Source: Dimorphilus gyrociliatus
Lineage: Eukaryota; Annelida; Polychaeta; Dinophilidae
Direction of reading: 5' to 3'
Assembly: GCA_904063045.1 (NCBI GenBank)
Contig: CAJFCJ010000049.1
Span: 1 to 64,000 of the forward strand
Length of the DNA: 64,000 bases
Below, piece after piece: positions 12,637 through 24,895 of the stretch. Made by a program: the position numbers and the translations under genes. How positions within the stretch are numbered: position 1 is the stretch's first letter; each line of letters starts with the position of its first letter. The notes beneath the pieces are model-generated. The model saw only the letters and a list, made by a program, of their open reading frames with translations, was not told the DNA's origin and searched no databases.

Positions 12637-13538
12637 AATACATAGAGGTAAAATAACAAAAAACAAAATATTTTAGAAAACCTTTTATAACTTATGCTAT
12701 TTTTGGATGTTTTATCCTTTGTCAGCTAATTACCACACCTTTACTCTTGAGAAATGAATTGTGAGTAGCTAAAATAAAAGTCATTTTTTACGAAAAAATA
12801 CGAAAACATCTCTTGAAATATGTATTTCAGAATTTCTGATGATAGAATTAAATACTTTGAAACTTTTACTGCTACCTACTTTAAACCTTATAGTAGAGCT
12901 GCTCCCTATGCACTTGGAGCATTTTTGGCCTTCTTTCAACATAAATTTCCAAAACCCGAAATGAGAAAATTATCCGCAATTTTTGGTTGGTTAGTAACAG
13001 TGATTATGATCTTTTTTACTTTGTATGGCAGAAGTTTTGGTTGGGCTGATTATAAAGCCACCAGTAATTTAACTGCAATAACGTATTATACATTGACTCG
13101 TCCTGTTTGGTCAATTTGTATTTGTTGGATAATTTGGACATGTATTAATGGATATGGAGGATTAATTAACAATTTTCTCTCAATGAGAATGTTTCTACCA
13201 ATTAGTAAAATTAGTTTTGGAATGTATATGGTACACGCTAGTCTACTTCAATTATACAATGGCATTTCTCGTTATAGAAAACATTCTTCTCATTTGGAAA
13301 TTGTAAATATAGATTTAAAAATATAAAATATGAATGTAAAATTTTATTTCATTTCTCTTTTTTTTTTTTGCAGTTTGTCTTCTTTCTTCAATTACTTTTT
13401 GCATCATTTGTTGTTGGTTTATTCTTTACAGTTTGTTTTGAGTTTCCATTCTTTAGATTAGAAAAACTTGTCCCTGGTATGACACCCATTAAAAAACCTG
13501 TTCAGAAATGTAATAGAAAAGAGGAAAAGAATAAATAA
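10827..13538 (+). CDS. NRF-6-like membrane acyltransferase (acyltransferase-3 family), ten exons
   Basis: Exons with agreeing phases: 10827-11124, 11194-11442, 11508-11613, 11680-11795, 11861-12028, 12085-12458, 12520-12599, 12677-12760, 12831-13302, 13374-13538; the nine introns are 56-77 bp. The predicted protein is 703 residues. It has an N-terminal leader, then a cysteine-rich NRF domain (CSNKTSLREFATQC, WYGEYDQC, FCALPKC), a first membrane segment (IFLALVIGGTL), then the acyltransferase core opening with HGIRALSAIWIVYYHSY, with FLTLSGFLITYLF, TWYISCDLQIYF and further membrane helices to LVPG near the end. Related nematode NRF proteins are needed for yolk and lipid movement and fluoxetine sensitivity; the acyl acceptor is unknown. 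The gene appears intact, and the stop lies only a few bases before a Gypsy fragment. Confidence 0.88.
12608..12635. repeat. (TA)n microsatellite in an acyltransferase intron
   Basis: About 14 uninterrupted TA units within the seventh intron of the NRF-6-like gene. Confidence 0.8.
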
Positions 13539-13544
13539 ATGCTG

Positions 13545-14616
13545 GTTAAAATTGTACTTTTGAATCTGTTGAAGAATGGTCTCCAATGCTTCCCAATGTT
13601 GGTCCAGTGACTTGCTAAATATTATTATGTCATCGAGGTAGTTAAGGCACAAATGCTTTACATCCTTTAGCACAAATGAATTCATTACATAACTAAAATG
13701 AGGAGGGGCATTCGTTAATCCAAAAGGCATCTTAATAAATTCAAACAAGCCAAAAGGTGTAATAAATGCTGTTTTAGACCTATCTTCTTTCTTGATGTTA
13801 ATGTGGTGGTATGCACTTGTCAAATCCATTGTAGAAAAGAATTTATTTCCTCCTCCCAAATGGTCAAAAAGATCATCTTGATTTGGCAGTGGATACTTGT
13901 TTTTAACTGTCATTTTGTTTAGTTTTCTATAATCTACACACATTCGTAGACTACCTTCCTTCTTTCTTACAAAACCAATTGGTGAAGCCCAATTGCTTTT
14001 GCTTGGTTGAATAACTTTGCTTTTTACCAATTCAGCTATCTGTTGTTTACATTCTTCTTGTTTTTGAGGAGGCATTCTATATGGCCTTTGTCTATATGGT
14101 GTTGAACCTGGTTCAAGAGTAATTTCCAAGAGTGGTACCTCTGGATTGCCAATATCAAATCTGTCTTCTGCAATAGTTTCTTTATATTTCGCCAGAATTT
14201 GGGTAACTTTTTCCTTCATCTCAGGATTTTCTTGTTCAATTGTTGTCTGAAGGGTATGTATTTGACTCTCATTCTTTTTCATAATAAGAGGAACTGGGTA
14301 AAATCCTTTGAAAGATAAGTGTTGTGTTCCAATAGGGTAATTCTTTTCTGTACCTGGCTGGAGTATAATCTGCCTCTTGCCAAAGTCAAGGGTCACACCC
14401 AATAATACATTGTTGTGTAATGATTTTGTTGATCAGAAAGCGTTGTTTAATAATCTTTCCATTAAAATAAAGTCTGAGAATGATTTCTCCACATATCTCT
14501 ATGCTATTACCTGAAGCATCTCTAGCATTTTTCACAGTTTGTTCTGGGAAAGATGCTTTTCCTTGTTGCATAAAATAATAGAGTTCAAGCATGTAAAATA
14601 TAACCAAAGTTGTACA
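13545..14616 (-). mobile_element. Deleted Gypsy A fragment: protease-RT part joined to an LTR A end
   Basis: Nearly identical to the pol of the large Gypsy element at 53658-57020. It covers the end of the protease (GEIILRLYFN), then the linker and reverse transcriptase up to NYLDDIIIF and shortly beyond. Three rearrangements are visible. The 3' part of pol (rest of RT, RNase H, integrase) is missing. A deletion of about 23 bp near 14396 breaks the frame where the full copy has GCDFLQQNG. At 14565 the sequence jumps from early protease straight into the terminal 52 bp of LTR A (14565-14616), so most of the LTR and gag are gone. The LTR edge abuts MULE sequence at 14617. Non-functional. Confidence 0.85.
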
Positions 14617-15055
14617 ATATGCTGGTATAAGATCTGCTTCTCTTTTCAATTCATCTATCACAGGATAAAATGAAACATTTACTCCAACATTTCCATTCAA
14701 CCTATTGTGAAATCCCTCAACATCATTATTTGTTCTGATTGCACATTGATAGATAGACCATATTTTTGGTGACCAAACATCATTCAAAATCCAAGTTCTT
14801 TCAAAATAATCAATAAAATCAGCCAGTTTATCAATTGATTTAAGGTAGTCCTTTATTTTAATAAACACTATTGGAATAATGTGAGATGGAAGGAATGGCA
14901 AAGCCATTAGCTGTCTCATTTCAAACCATTGTCCATTTTTTTTGTTGAAGTCTGATGAATAACCAAGCTCCTAAAAAACAAAATTAAAAATGACTCTAGT
15001 TTGAGTTTTAGGTTGAATAATACCTGAATTTTTCTATAAACTGCTTGATTCCAAT
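14617..15055 (-). pseudogene. MULE-type transposase C-terminal fragment
   Basis: Minus-strand reading contains FHWNQAVYRKIQ, then an intron (GTATTATT donor, TTTTTTAG acceptor at about 14972), then LGYSSDF, LPSHIIP and IRTNNDVEGFHNRLN. The last motif and the preceding tryptophan-rich segment are typical of the C-terminal part of MULE transposases found in animals. The catalytic region upstream is absent: the fragment stops at a dispersed repeat (15066) and its other side is cut by a Gypsy LTR end. A related fragment lies at 57062-57427. Confidence 0.6.
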
Positions 15056-15065
15056 GGAATGGAAT

Positions 15066-15492
15066 GATTAAAGCCTATTCTCTCTCATCAATAATTTTGC
15101 TTTAATAACTCTGTTAAGAAAATGTTAAACTTTGAATTGTATGGCAAAACTTAACTCTAGTTTGCTAATCTTGGATTCATAACAATCCAATAAACATGAT
15201 TTGTTAAAAAGTGAATATTTTTGTATGGAAAATAATAAAACCAATTGAAAAGACAATAGGATTTGATGGAAAACATTCACAAACCAGATTTTTTCAGGGT
15301 TAGTTTTTTGGTTGAAAAATGTATTGGAGCAAAAAGATATCCATTAATTTATAATCAGGATTAGGGCTATTGAAAATACTTAGGCAAATCCTAGGGTTAA
15401 TATTTAGTTATGGTTTGGGTAAAAGCAAGTTTTTATGGACATTTTCCATGACAGCCAAAAGAAATATATATCTAAGGCTACAAACTTGACTT
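15066..15492. repeat. Dispersed 427-bp repeat R1, copy 1, containing a MITE relative
   Basis: Matches 25794-26220 over its whole length with only a few differences, both copies starting GATTAAAGCC and ending AACTTGACTT. Inside, imperfect inverted ends (GATGGAAAACATTCAC near 15262 and the complement of ATGGACATTTTCCAT near 15455) and TTAGGG-like motifs resemble the MITE at 2522. Confidence 0.75.
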
Positions 15493-16293
15493 TAAATATA
15501 AAGTAAATATAGATTTATAAATAAAATATATATTTATTAATAAACCAAAGTACTGGTCCAAATAGAACCTTTCAAGTTCGTCCCACAGGTAGTCTCAACG
15601 AATGCAATTCCGGCAAAAATTAATCAATGAACCACCAGTATTTCGTGCAAAGAGTATGTATTGAGTATAATGAGTTTTAGTTCTAAACAAGCAAGTTAAA
15701 ACAACTAGCTAATAGTTAAAACTGAACTGACGAACTGAGGAAATGCATTTTCTTTTATACATTTACCAAAGCTTGGGTTCAATTGTTCAAAGGAAGGCAA
15801 AATTGAAATGTAACAATCTTACAATGAATGTACAATAAAGGTATGAAAAACTGTTATATCATATAGGTTTATACTTTCAAGGAGAGTGTTAACTATATAT
15901 TTCTATAACTAAATCGTGTTCAAAACCTTCAAAGTATGTAACAGAGAAAGAATGAATGCTTGGGGCATAAAGTGCATGTCATGTTTTAAAGGTTGCAGAT
16001 TCTGGTTCATATTATTGTCCAATAGCTTCATCTGATGTCATATCTCATTAAAAAAATTAGGAGAGAAAAGATCAAACCAAATGAACCATCAATTTTGTAC
16101 TTTCCCATTAAAGGATTGTAGGTCAGTACTGGTCCAAATAGAACCAAATTTGGAAAGGGCTACTTAATAATAGACATAGGGTTGAGTGTAGATGAATATA
16201 GAAGACAATTTCTAAGAATAGTATAACTGTATTCTAAAGTAACACATTCACTTAATCTCCTATCCCAGTGTCTGGCTTACACACAAATCTTAC
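15493..16293 (-). repeat. LTR relic (family related to 33650-34424), about 15545-15935
   Basis: Contains, in reverse orientation, the landmarks of the LTR B/C family: agtactggtccaaatagaac, caccagtatttcgt, tgtattgagt, then an AAGCTTGGGTTCAATTG segment shared with 33760-34000. A second scrap (agtactggtccaaatagaac) occurs near 16120. No gene is seen here. Confidence 0.55.
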
Positions 16294-19200
16294 TCAATTT
16301 GCTAAAGCCTCATGTTCAAGTAATTTGAAAAAAAATCCTTTTTGATTCTGTAATTGTTGAATAGTTCCTATTTCTGCAATTCTTCCTTGATCCATAACAA
16401 CTATTTTATCACTGTTCATTATTGTGTTTAATCTATGAGCGATGGTTATAAAAGTACAATGCTGAAAATGATATTTCAGGACTTTTTGAATCAGATTATC
16501 TGTTTCCAAATCTACATTTGCAGTTGCCTCGTCAATCAATATTACATATGACTGTTTTAATAAAACTCTTGCCAAACAAATCAATTGTTTTTCCCCAATG
16601 CTCAGATTTTTTCCTCCTTCAATCACATTATATTTCAATTGTTCATGAGAATCTCTAAACTTTTTTGATAATTGAACTTTATCAAGGCTTGACCACAAGT
16701 CTTCATCAGAGTATATGTTGCAGGGATCTAAATTTGACCGAATTGTCCCAGAGAATAAGACAGGATCCTGTGGAATGACAGACAAAACTGATCTAGCTGT
16801 TTTGAGACTAACATCTCTAAGTATATCAACTCCATCCAACAAGATTTTTCCTTCAACATTAGCCATTCTGAGAAGGGCTATTATAAGGGAGCTTTTACCA
16901 GCCCCAGTCCGTCCAACAACACCAATCTAAAAAAAAGATGACTATGAAATGGAAAACGATCAACAGGTTATATGTTGATTAAACCTTTTCTCCAGATTTG
17001 ATACATAAATTAATGGAGGATAGTGAATATGACAACCTGGCATCATATCTCATTGAAACATTAATCAGCTCTAAATTTCCATTACAAGGCCAGCCTGATG
17101 GTTTCACAGATAGTTTCTGCTCATCCAAAAAATCCTTGCTCTCTTCTGATTCAAGATCACAGTACTCTTTAATTCTATCAACAGACGTCATCTACAAACA
17201 ATTTTGCAACACAATCTATAATTTATAATCATTAAAATATGCAAAACATACTGTTCCATCCAGTAATATAAAAGTTTTTAGACCCAATATTAACCCAAAC
17301 ATTACATTAGTAACATAAAGTATAGCCAAAGTATTTATAAATGCTGTCTCAGGAGTTGAAAAATATACACAAGCAATATTTGTTGATATTTGAGCAATAA
17401 ATATCCAAGTAAACAGAATCCTAGTTGAAAATGTACTGTATGCCTGTAAAATGTAGAAATAATGGAGATTCTTGCTGTTAGCTTCATAAAACTTTTCCAT
17501 TAAAAGTTCTTCTCTTTCAAAACAATGAATTGTTGAAAGTCCAGTGAGACTAGTATCTAACATTTCATAGATAGGATTTGCTGTGACACTCTCAAGCCTC
17601 TTTAATTTACTGGAATTGTGTGTCATTTTTGAAATTGTAACAATGGTTGCTATAAATAATAAAACTATTGGAATAACTAGGATGAAAACACTATATGCAG
17701 CCAAGGCTAATGATATCAACATTCCTCCAGAAAAAGTTACTATTATGTCCATATTGGAATATAAGTACAAATCGATTAATCCCATATCTCTTGAAAACCT
17801 GTTTAGTATTCTTCCTTTTGGGTAAACATTAAAAAATTGCATACTAGTTGACATTACTTTGGTGAACATTCTATTGTGAAGATTTATGGAGCACAGACAA
17901 ATATTTATGTAATAAAGCAATTGTCTTCCAAGATCTATTGCAAAGATTAAGAAAAGGACAATGATAACTTGAAGGAGATTGCTTGTTGACCATGCGTTTG
18001 ACGCAAAAATATTAATTTTGGTATCAAGATAAATTTTCATAGTAAACATTAAACCAAATAAAAATAGATAAAGACCAATTATTATATAACTACCACTATC
18101 AAAGTAAGCTTTATAAGTTCTCCAGTTGGATAATCCATCTTTTGTTTTCTCTTCCATATACTGCTCATTCCCTTGATTTTCAACTATTTCTTTATTCTTA
18201 GTGTTTTCATGGTCAGTAATTGCAAATTGTATCTTTTCAACTTGTTTAAGTGTTCCATTTTCCAAGCAAAACAATCTATTGGCCTGCTGCAGAAAGTGTA
18301 CTTGATGTGAGACAAGAATAACAGTCTTCTTCTTTAGATAGTCAAGTATACAATCATTCATCACCTGTCTTGCAACATTCTTATCCAATGCACTTAAAGG
18401 ATCATCTAATATATAGATGTCAGCATCTCTGTAAACTGCTCTGGCCAGACATATTCTAGACTTTTGGCCACCACTAAGCATGACTCCCTTTTCTCCAATA
18501 ATGGTTTTATCTCCATGTGGCAAATTAAATAAATCCTTTAAAATTTAAAAATATTAAGCATATATTAGGTATAATCAAAGAGTTTCAAACTCTGTGCTAT
18601 AATTTTAAAACAGCTCAACTAATATGATTGATACTTTCCGATAATCTTTGTGTATTAGTAAAGTTTCACTGTGCAAACTTTCATTCAATTCTGATGAGCC
18701 ATTGCAAATTTATTTTGGTGTAAAGAATTTCAAGCGATATGCACATGTTCTAAGCAATGACAAATCATTGCATTTTTAGTGCATGAGTAGGTCTCTCCAA
18801 GACAAATTTATAAGCAGTTAAAAAGCTAATATGGAGATAAATCTGTTTGAGACTGTTGTATCAGAAGGCAGGTATCTGACATAAAGAAGGGAAGAAATAA
18901 TTATGAAGACTTGGCAAGATCTAGTTGTCCAAAGATAGCTGTAACTAGTCAGAACAGACAAGCAATTGAGAGGCTGGTCAGAAAAGATCTGACCATTTCT
19001 CAGAGAGCAATTGCCAGAAACTTAATATTTGTCAAGCAGCTCTGGAAAAAATTATAAGAACTGGGGTACAGAATGATGTGTGCAAAATGGATTCCTTATG
19101 CCCTTATTGAGGACCAGAAGCAAATAAGGGTGAGTCATGGTATGGAGCTCCTCTAAAGATATGCAGCAGGAGGAGAAGACTTTTTAGAAAAATTATGACT

Positions 19201-21751
19201 GGAGATGAAACCTGGGTACACCTGTACAATCCATAATCGAAAAGGTCTTCTTTGACTTATAAACATACATCATCTCCACCTGAAAAGAAACTTAAACTGA
19301 CTAAGTTAGCTGAAAAACTCATCTGCTCAATTTTATTTGATCCATTCAGATTTAGTTCAAATTGAATTCATGGAGTCTGGAGAGGTCAATACAAAATTTT
19401 GAGACCCTAAACAGCATAAAGAAGAGATTACACAGAATTAGACCTGGAAAACAAATAATCTTGCAGCATGATAATGCAAGACCACATACAAGTTTCTACA
19501 CAATTTAATAAGAGACCAATGGTGGCCATTGTGTCCTCACACAGCATACAGCCCTGATTTGGATCTCTTTGACAAGTATTCTTTTTAGAGATTGAAAGAC
19601 CATATCAGAGGATCCCATTATGAAAATTTTAGGAATTAAAAAAAAATGTAAAAGATTTCCTAACCAGAAAACCAGCATTCTTTTAACAGAATGGTATTAG
19701 TCTACTTCCTACCAAATGGCAGGCTTGCATAGAGAATGGAGGCAAGTATTAAAAAATCAAATTCTTGATATTTGTAGAGTAGACTATAGGCTCTACCATA
19801 CAAAAAAATCATTAAAATTGATCAACTATTTCTAACCAAAAAAATACAAGTTTGAAACTTTTTGATTATACCTAATATGAATAAATTTAAAATATAATTT
19901 TCAGTTTTGTTTACCTCTTTAAGTGAACATACTTGTAAAACTTTTCTGTATTTAGTGACATTGAATGTATCTCCAAAAAGTATATTATCCATAATCGATT
20001 CATTTAAAAGCCAAGAATCTTGAGATGAATATGATTTCTTTAATGAAATGTTAATTAATCCACTTGTTGGCTGAAGCTCTTCAAGCATTGCTAAGAGTAG
20101 TGTAGTTTTACCTGATCCAGTCTTTCCAAAAATGCCTATTAGAGATGGAGATGCAATTTGTAGGTTCACATTTTTTAAAACCATATTTGAATGCATCTTT
20201 TCTTTGGCTTTCCAATTAAAAAAAATATTACTAATTTGGCATTTATTAGAGTTATTCCTATCTTTGTCAAATGAATTTGACATTTCCACATTGGTTTTTT
20301 CCACTCTGTTGTTGAGAAGTAATATTTCCTGCATGATGAAACAATATTATGAAATAGTTTCCTTGAAAAATTTTTTACCAACCTCTATCCTCTGAATACA
20401 AGTTACATAATCTTGCAATCCATGTATGAAGGTAGGGAGAATGTAAAATATATCAACATCCAAAACAAAAATGAGACCAATAAATCTCATGATAGCAGGA
20501 GGATTAAGTGTTTCTGGTCTTGTTAATTTAGTTACTATAATAGACAACACTATGACAACTTTAACTCCAATTGTACTCATTATTCTGAAAGATATTGTAT
20601 ATATAAATGATTTCAAAAGTTTCAACATTTCTTTTCTTCTGAGAAGAGAAAGCTTTTGGAAGAAATATTTTTCCCAAACTTGAATTTTTATAGTTTTAAT
20701 TCCACACAAAATTTCATTCATAAAATGTATTCTTTTGTCGGTTTTTGATGCAATCTTTGATCTCATTAAACCTTGCTGATAAGCCATATAGGACTGAAAT
20801 ATAGAAAAAATAATGACCGTTATAAAGCAAGTAAATCCTGCTGGAAAACCATGAAGAATTCCTATTATAATTGATGTTGAGATCAGAGCCACTATGCAAC
20901 CAATGGACAAAGCAATATATTGAAGAGCATATGGTATTTTTTCTAGGTCAGTGGAGTAAATTGCCATAATTTTCCCTGAACTTATTTTCAGTAAGCATTG
21001 ATAATCAGCCATTAAAATCTTTTCAAAAATACAACAACCCAGAGTAGATTTCATTGCAAGGCCACATTTTGTTAATGAAATAAAAACATAATTTAACACA
21101 ATACTTTCACCAAATGAACAGAATGCTGTGTAATTTTAATATAGCAGAATAATTTCAAACTTTTAAACAGTAAAAGCTAACCTATAATTGATACTATTAT
21201 ATAGCTTTTTTCATATGAATTCTTCAACAGGTCATGCAGCATGTCATACACAAAAAATGGAAAAGTGAACCTACCAACTTGCTTTTGATAAAAAAGAGAG
21301 TTTCTTTTATTAATGGATCTAAGCATCTAAAAAATTTAATTATATATGATACTAACAACAAGGAATCTGATAAGTGTTAAATAACAAATAGTTCCTTTAA
21401 ACTTATCTGATATGACTTTGAATAAGTTAATTTTTCTAGAGGAATTCAATTTTTTCAAATCACTGTATTTTGTTTAAATTATGGAAAAAAATTAACATCC
21501 ATTCTGTTTTTTTTGTTAAAAACTCACTTTTTAACACTTTTGTGCCATTGTTTGGAATCCAGTGCATTCAATCTTTCATATTCATCTAATCCATTAACCC
21601 AATCTTTACCTTTTGTAAAATGATATACCCATCTGTTGTTTTTGGAATTTAGAAGAAAATTTTATTCTCTAATTGTTTTAAATGGAATACTTAACATTAC
21701 TAATAATCTTGAAAACCATGATGAGGTGCACTCTGGATGTTTTTTCTTCAT
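16294..21751 (-). CDS. ABCC/MRP-type ABC transporter
   Basis: Exons on the minus strand with agreeing phases: 21751-21528, 21318-21182, 21125-20383, 20328-19915, 18535-17252, 17191-16985, 16926-16294. Order is first membrane domain, NBD1 (Walker A GKTGSGKTT, signature LSGGQ, Walker B YILDDPLSALD), second membrane domain, NBD2 (GRTGAGKSS, LSIGEKQ, ILIDEATANVD). About 1,213 codons, near the short MRP4-like ABCC form without TMD0. SVDRIKEY before NBD2 is typical of ABCC. Such proteins export organic anions and conjugates at the plasma membrane. Odd: the first exon read straight through contains an in-frame TAA at about codon 30; an unrecognised small intron, a later start or a mutation could explain it. 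The NBD1 signature is the standard one, while NBD2 has LSIGE in place of LSGGQ. Confidence 0.85.
18565..19875 (+). mobile_element. mariner transposon in an ABC-transporter intron, inactive
   Basis: A 1,311-bp element with inverted ends of about 28 bp (TTAGGTATAATCAAA...) flanked by TA on both sides, the normal mariner target. The plus strand carries a decayed transposase: GDETWVHLYNP (first catalytic Asp), LQHDNARPHT (second Asp) and TAYSPDLDLFD (third Asp region), with several stops. It lies antisense to the host gene inside the intron between 19914 and 18536, the intron that splits NBD1. Confidence 0.88.
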
Positions 21752-22372
21752 TGCCTATTGAAAAAAACTGTCTATTTTGTTGTTTTTAGCTTTAAACTTA
21801 TTGGTTGAAATTTGATATCTAAATTTCTGACACAGTATTGCTTCTTCTCCTAAACAAATGTTTCAGGTAAAGACTTGTTACTGAGGTAATCAGTACTCTG
21901 TACCATATTTATTTAGGCTCAGGGAAAACTCGTCCCTGGGAAAAGTCATCATTTTTTTTGGGAAAACTCATCCTCTTTTCAGGAAAACTCTTCCCTTTTT
22001 TTTAGAAAAACTCGTCCTATTTTTGCAAGAGCAATTTTTATCATTTTTGAAAGAAATAGAAAACAATTTGTATAATATATTTACTCTAAAATGAGTAACC
22101 TTTTTTTTAGTTACAATAATTAGTAAATTGAAGCTCTGCTTTTGTGAAAATTGGTAAATGTCAAACTCTGTATTACCAGGTGTTTTTGTGACAAAGAAAG
22201 TATTCCTTCTGCTTCCTGTTTACATAATTTGAAAGTGTAAAATTTAATATTTTTATATTTGCCTAGCCTTTTATAAACAAAATATTGTGAGTATGATTTT
22301 AATGTTAAAAAATGATTTATAGGGTGTTCCATTTTTTTTCCCTGTGAAATCTCAAATTCAAAGACGGCTTCA
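21752..22372. repeat. Intergenic with a short minisatellite at 21916-22022
   Basis: Four to five imperfect copies of a unit containing GGAAAACTCGTCC, about 25-30 bp apart, lie at 21916-22022. A block of about 30 bp (taatcagtactctgtacc...) just before the array recurs at about 22635. No gene seen. Confidence 0.5.
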
Positions 22373-22600
22373 CTTTGTCCAAATTGTGATATTTGATTTT
22401 ATGACAGACAAAAGAAGATAAAATGTGTTGAATGCCAAAAATTTCTCCATCAAAAGTGTCTCAAAGGTAGATATCTGTTCATATTTATATGTACATTTAT
22501 ATTTAATAAGCTCTCTTTTAAAGATCCAACTCGGCACATTTGCAATCTTTGCAAACCATTCCACAAAATCACATTGAAATGCTTATATTGGAAGCATACA
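22373..22600 (+). pseudogene. PHD-finger fragment
   Basis: Reading from 22375 gives CPNC, an in-frame TGA, then KCVECQKFLHQKC, a GTAGAT donor, an AAAG acceptor near 22521 and HICNLCKP. The order C2-C2-HxxC-C2 is that of a PHD zinc finger. PHD fingers occur in chromatin proteins and in many retroelement ORFs; the source is not identifiable. The TGA and lack of flanking coding sequence indicate a relic. Confidence 0.4.
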
Positions 22601-22959
22601 TCTATAGGTAATTATTCAATTGATTTCAAGATAGTAATCAGTACTCTGTACCATATTTATTTACACTCTTTTATGCTTCAGTTGAAAGACTTTGTAGTAG
22701 AGGGGATTAGTAGGGTTAGAAAGAACAAATTGGTAAAGAGCCAAATAACTGCTTGGCAAGATTTAGGGCCAAATACAAAAAAGCATTGTTTTTTTATAAA
22801 CAGTATACATTTGCCCTAATAAATTATACATATATGCCACAATGCAGGTACTCACATGAGCATATAAAATTCTTGCAAACAAATGCAATGAATTTAGCAT
22901 TAACTATAGAACTACATTAGTCCTACTTTAATCACTTAAGAACATTTATTTAGCCGCCA

Positions 22960-23515
22960 GCTAAAGAGGATCAAAAGGTCAAACTCAACTATTGTTGACT
23001 TTTGAACCAGTTCCAATTTCTCACCACTTGCTTAGAGATAAAAGTTCAGAATATTCAATATATATCTTATTTGGAAAATACTGGCTTTTTGTTGAAAATT
23101 TGCTATAAAACTTTGGACAAATATCATTCATTTGTTGATACTTGTGGACGAACTTGAGGTTCTATTTGGACAAGTACTTTGGCGTAATATTAAATGAGTG
23201 GTACAGACAAATATGTTTGGGACAAGAATGAAATTCCTACAATCACGATACAACAAAGTACAATGTTGATTGTAGGAATTGTATTCTTGTTGCAACTAAA
23301 ATTGTTTCCATCACTCATCTGATAGCATGCCAAAGTACTAGTCCAAAAAGAATCTCAAGTTTGTCCACAAGTGTAAGCAAATAAATGATATTTGTTCAAG
23401 CTGTCAGCAAAAACTTCAATGGAACACCACTATTTTCCAAAAAAGATGTTAATTGAATATACTGACCTTTCATCTCTTAGCTTGAGGTTAGAAAACTTAC
23501 ATAACAACTGTTAAA
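22960..23515. repeat. Two LTR B-type relics joined tail to tail (inverted pair)
   Basis: 22960-23262 reads on the plus strand through the LTR landmarks (aatactggc, tgtggacgaac, ggttctatttgg, agtactttgg, attcctacaatcac, caacaaagtaca). 23262-23515 is the same order in reverse (gtaggaattgtattc, caaagtacta, tgtccacaag, aacaccact). The arms meet at the LTR tips near 23262, giving a large imperfect palindrome. Confidence 0.6.
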
Positions 23516-23789
23516 TTCATACGGTTCATATACTTTCCTAAGACTTTAACAGTTCAAAATTTAAAGGTTTCAACAATGCAAAGCAATGTTTGACATAATT
23601 GAAAATTCTAAAAATGATTCTGCCCTTTAAGTGATTCAATTCAACCTGAGTAATTACTTCAGATATATTAAAGAGGGCAGCTTCTTTCATAAGATGTAAG
23701 AATTTTGATAACATTAGAGGAAATCAATGTTTCAAGTGTCTCATACAAAAGGAAGCAAGGACGAATTCTCCAGACACAATATATATATA

Positions 23790-24895
23790 AAGTGGACGAC
23801 ATGTATATATGGACAACGTAAATTTTGATAGGCCAATTTTTAATTAATGGTTAAAATTGTTTGTCCTCTGCAAATTAGTATTTTTTTGTCTAAATTTATA
23901 TAGAAGAAGAGTTAAATTGACATAATATTGAAAAAAATTTAAGAAAATGATAATATTTTGTGAACATTATTAGCAAAAATTTTTAATAATTTTCATAAGA
24001 TTTTTCTTTGTTTGGCAGCGCGACATGTTTATTGGAACATTGAGTTGACATCTGGTTTGGCATTCAAATAGACATCTCAAACAAAAAATTTTTCAACTTT
24101 TTTCCTGTTTTAAGTTAAGTTAATTAGTTATTGAATATTCAAAATTACTGTACATAATTTATATTGTATTTTTTTAATTATGGTTTGGAGTCAAGATATA
24201 AGGGATTTGGTAATTAAGAAATTTAGCAAAATAGGAAAATTAAGGGCAACAGCAAGAGTTTTAGGAATGGCACCATCATCAGTCAGTAACATACTGAAGT
24301 ACAAGCAGCCAGAACAAGACAATAGGGGAGGTCCGAAGAAGAAAAATGAAAAGGGCCTTTAAAATCAATGACATCAAACCAATAGATTGGCCAGCAAGGA
24401 GCCCTGATCTGAGTCCAATAGAGAACATGTGGCATCTGACCAAGACAATGGTCTATGATGGTCCACAGTTCAAGACAGAGGATGAACTGTGGGAAAAGAT
24501 TAAGAAATGCTCCTACGAGGTTATCAACAGAAATCCCCTCTTGTTGCCAAGTTTATATAAGGGAATGGGCCATAGAATAAGCAAATGTATAGAAAGAGAG
24601 GGTGGGCATATACAAAAATAGATCAAAAAATTAACTATTGAACATTGTTCCAATAAACATGTCACATGGCCAAATAAGAAAAAAAAATCAGAAAACTATG
24701 CCAATTTCTATAAAAAACAAAATATGTAAAAACGTACATAACTGCTGTTTTAAAGAAATTTATATAAAATTGCAAGTTTAACCTATTATTAAACACTAAA
24801 AAAATTATAAAAATAATCTTTTTTCATCACGAAAAAGATTTTTAATATTTGGCCTATAAAAATTCGAGGTGTTCCAACATACCTGTCGTCCACTT
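23790..24895 (+). mobile_element. Tc1-like transposon with deleted catalytic core
   Basis: About 1.1 kb bounded by imperfect inverted ends of roughly 45 bp (AAGTGGACGAC...) with TA on both sides (23788-23789, 24896-24897). The N-terminal ORF (24180-24362) is a helix-turn-helix DNA-binding domain (LRATARVLGMAPSSVSNIL). The second ORF (24346-24621) carries WPARSPDLSPIENMWH, the C-terminal catalytic block of Tc1 transposases. The middle with the other catalytic residues is deleted, so it cannot encode an active enzyme. It sits in a PAN-domain exon. Confidence 0.88.
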
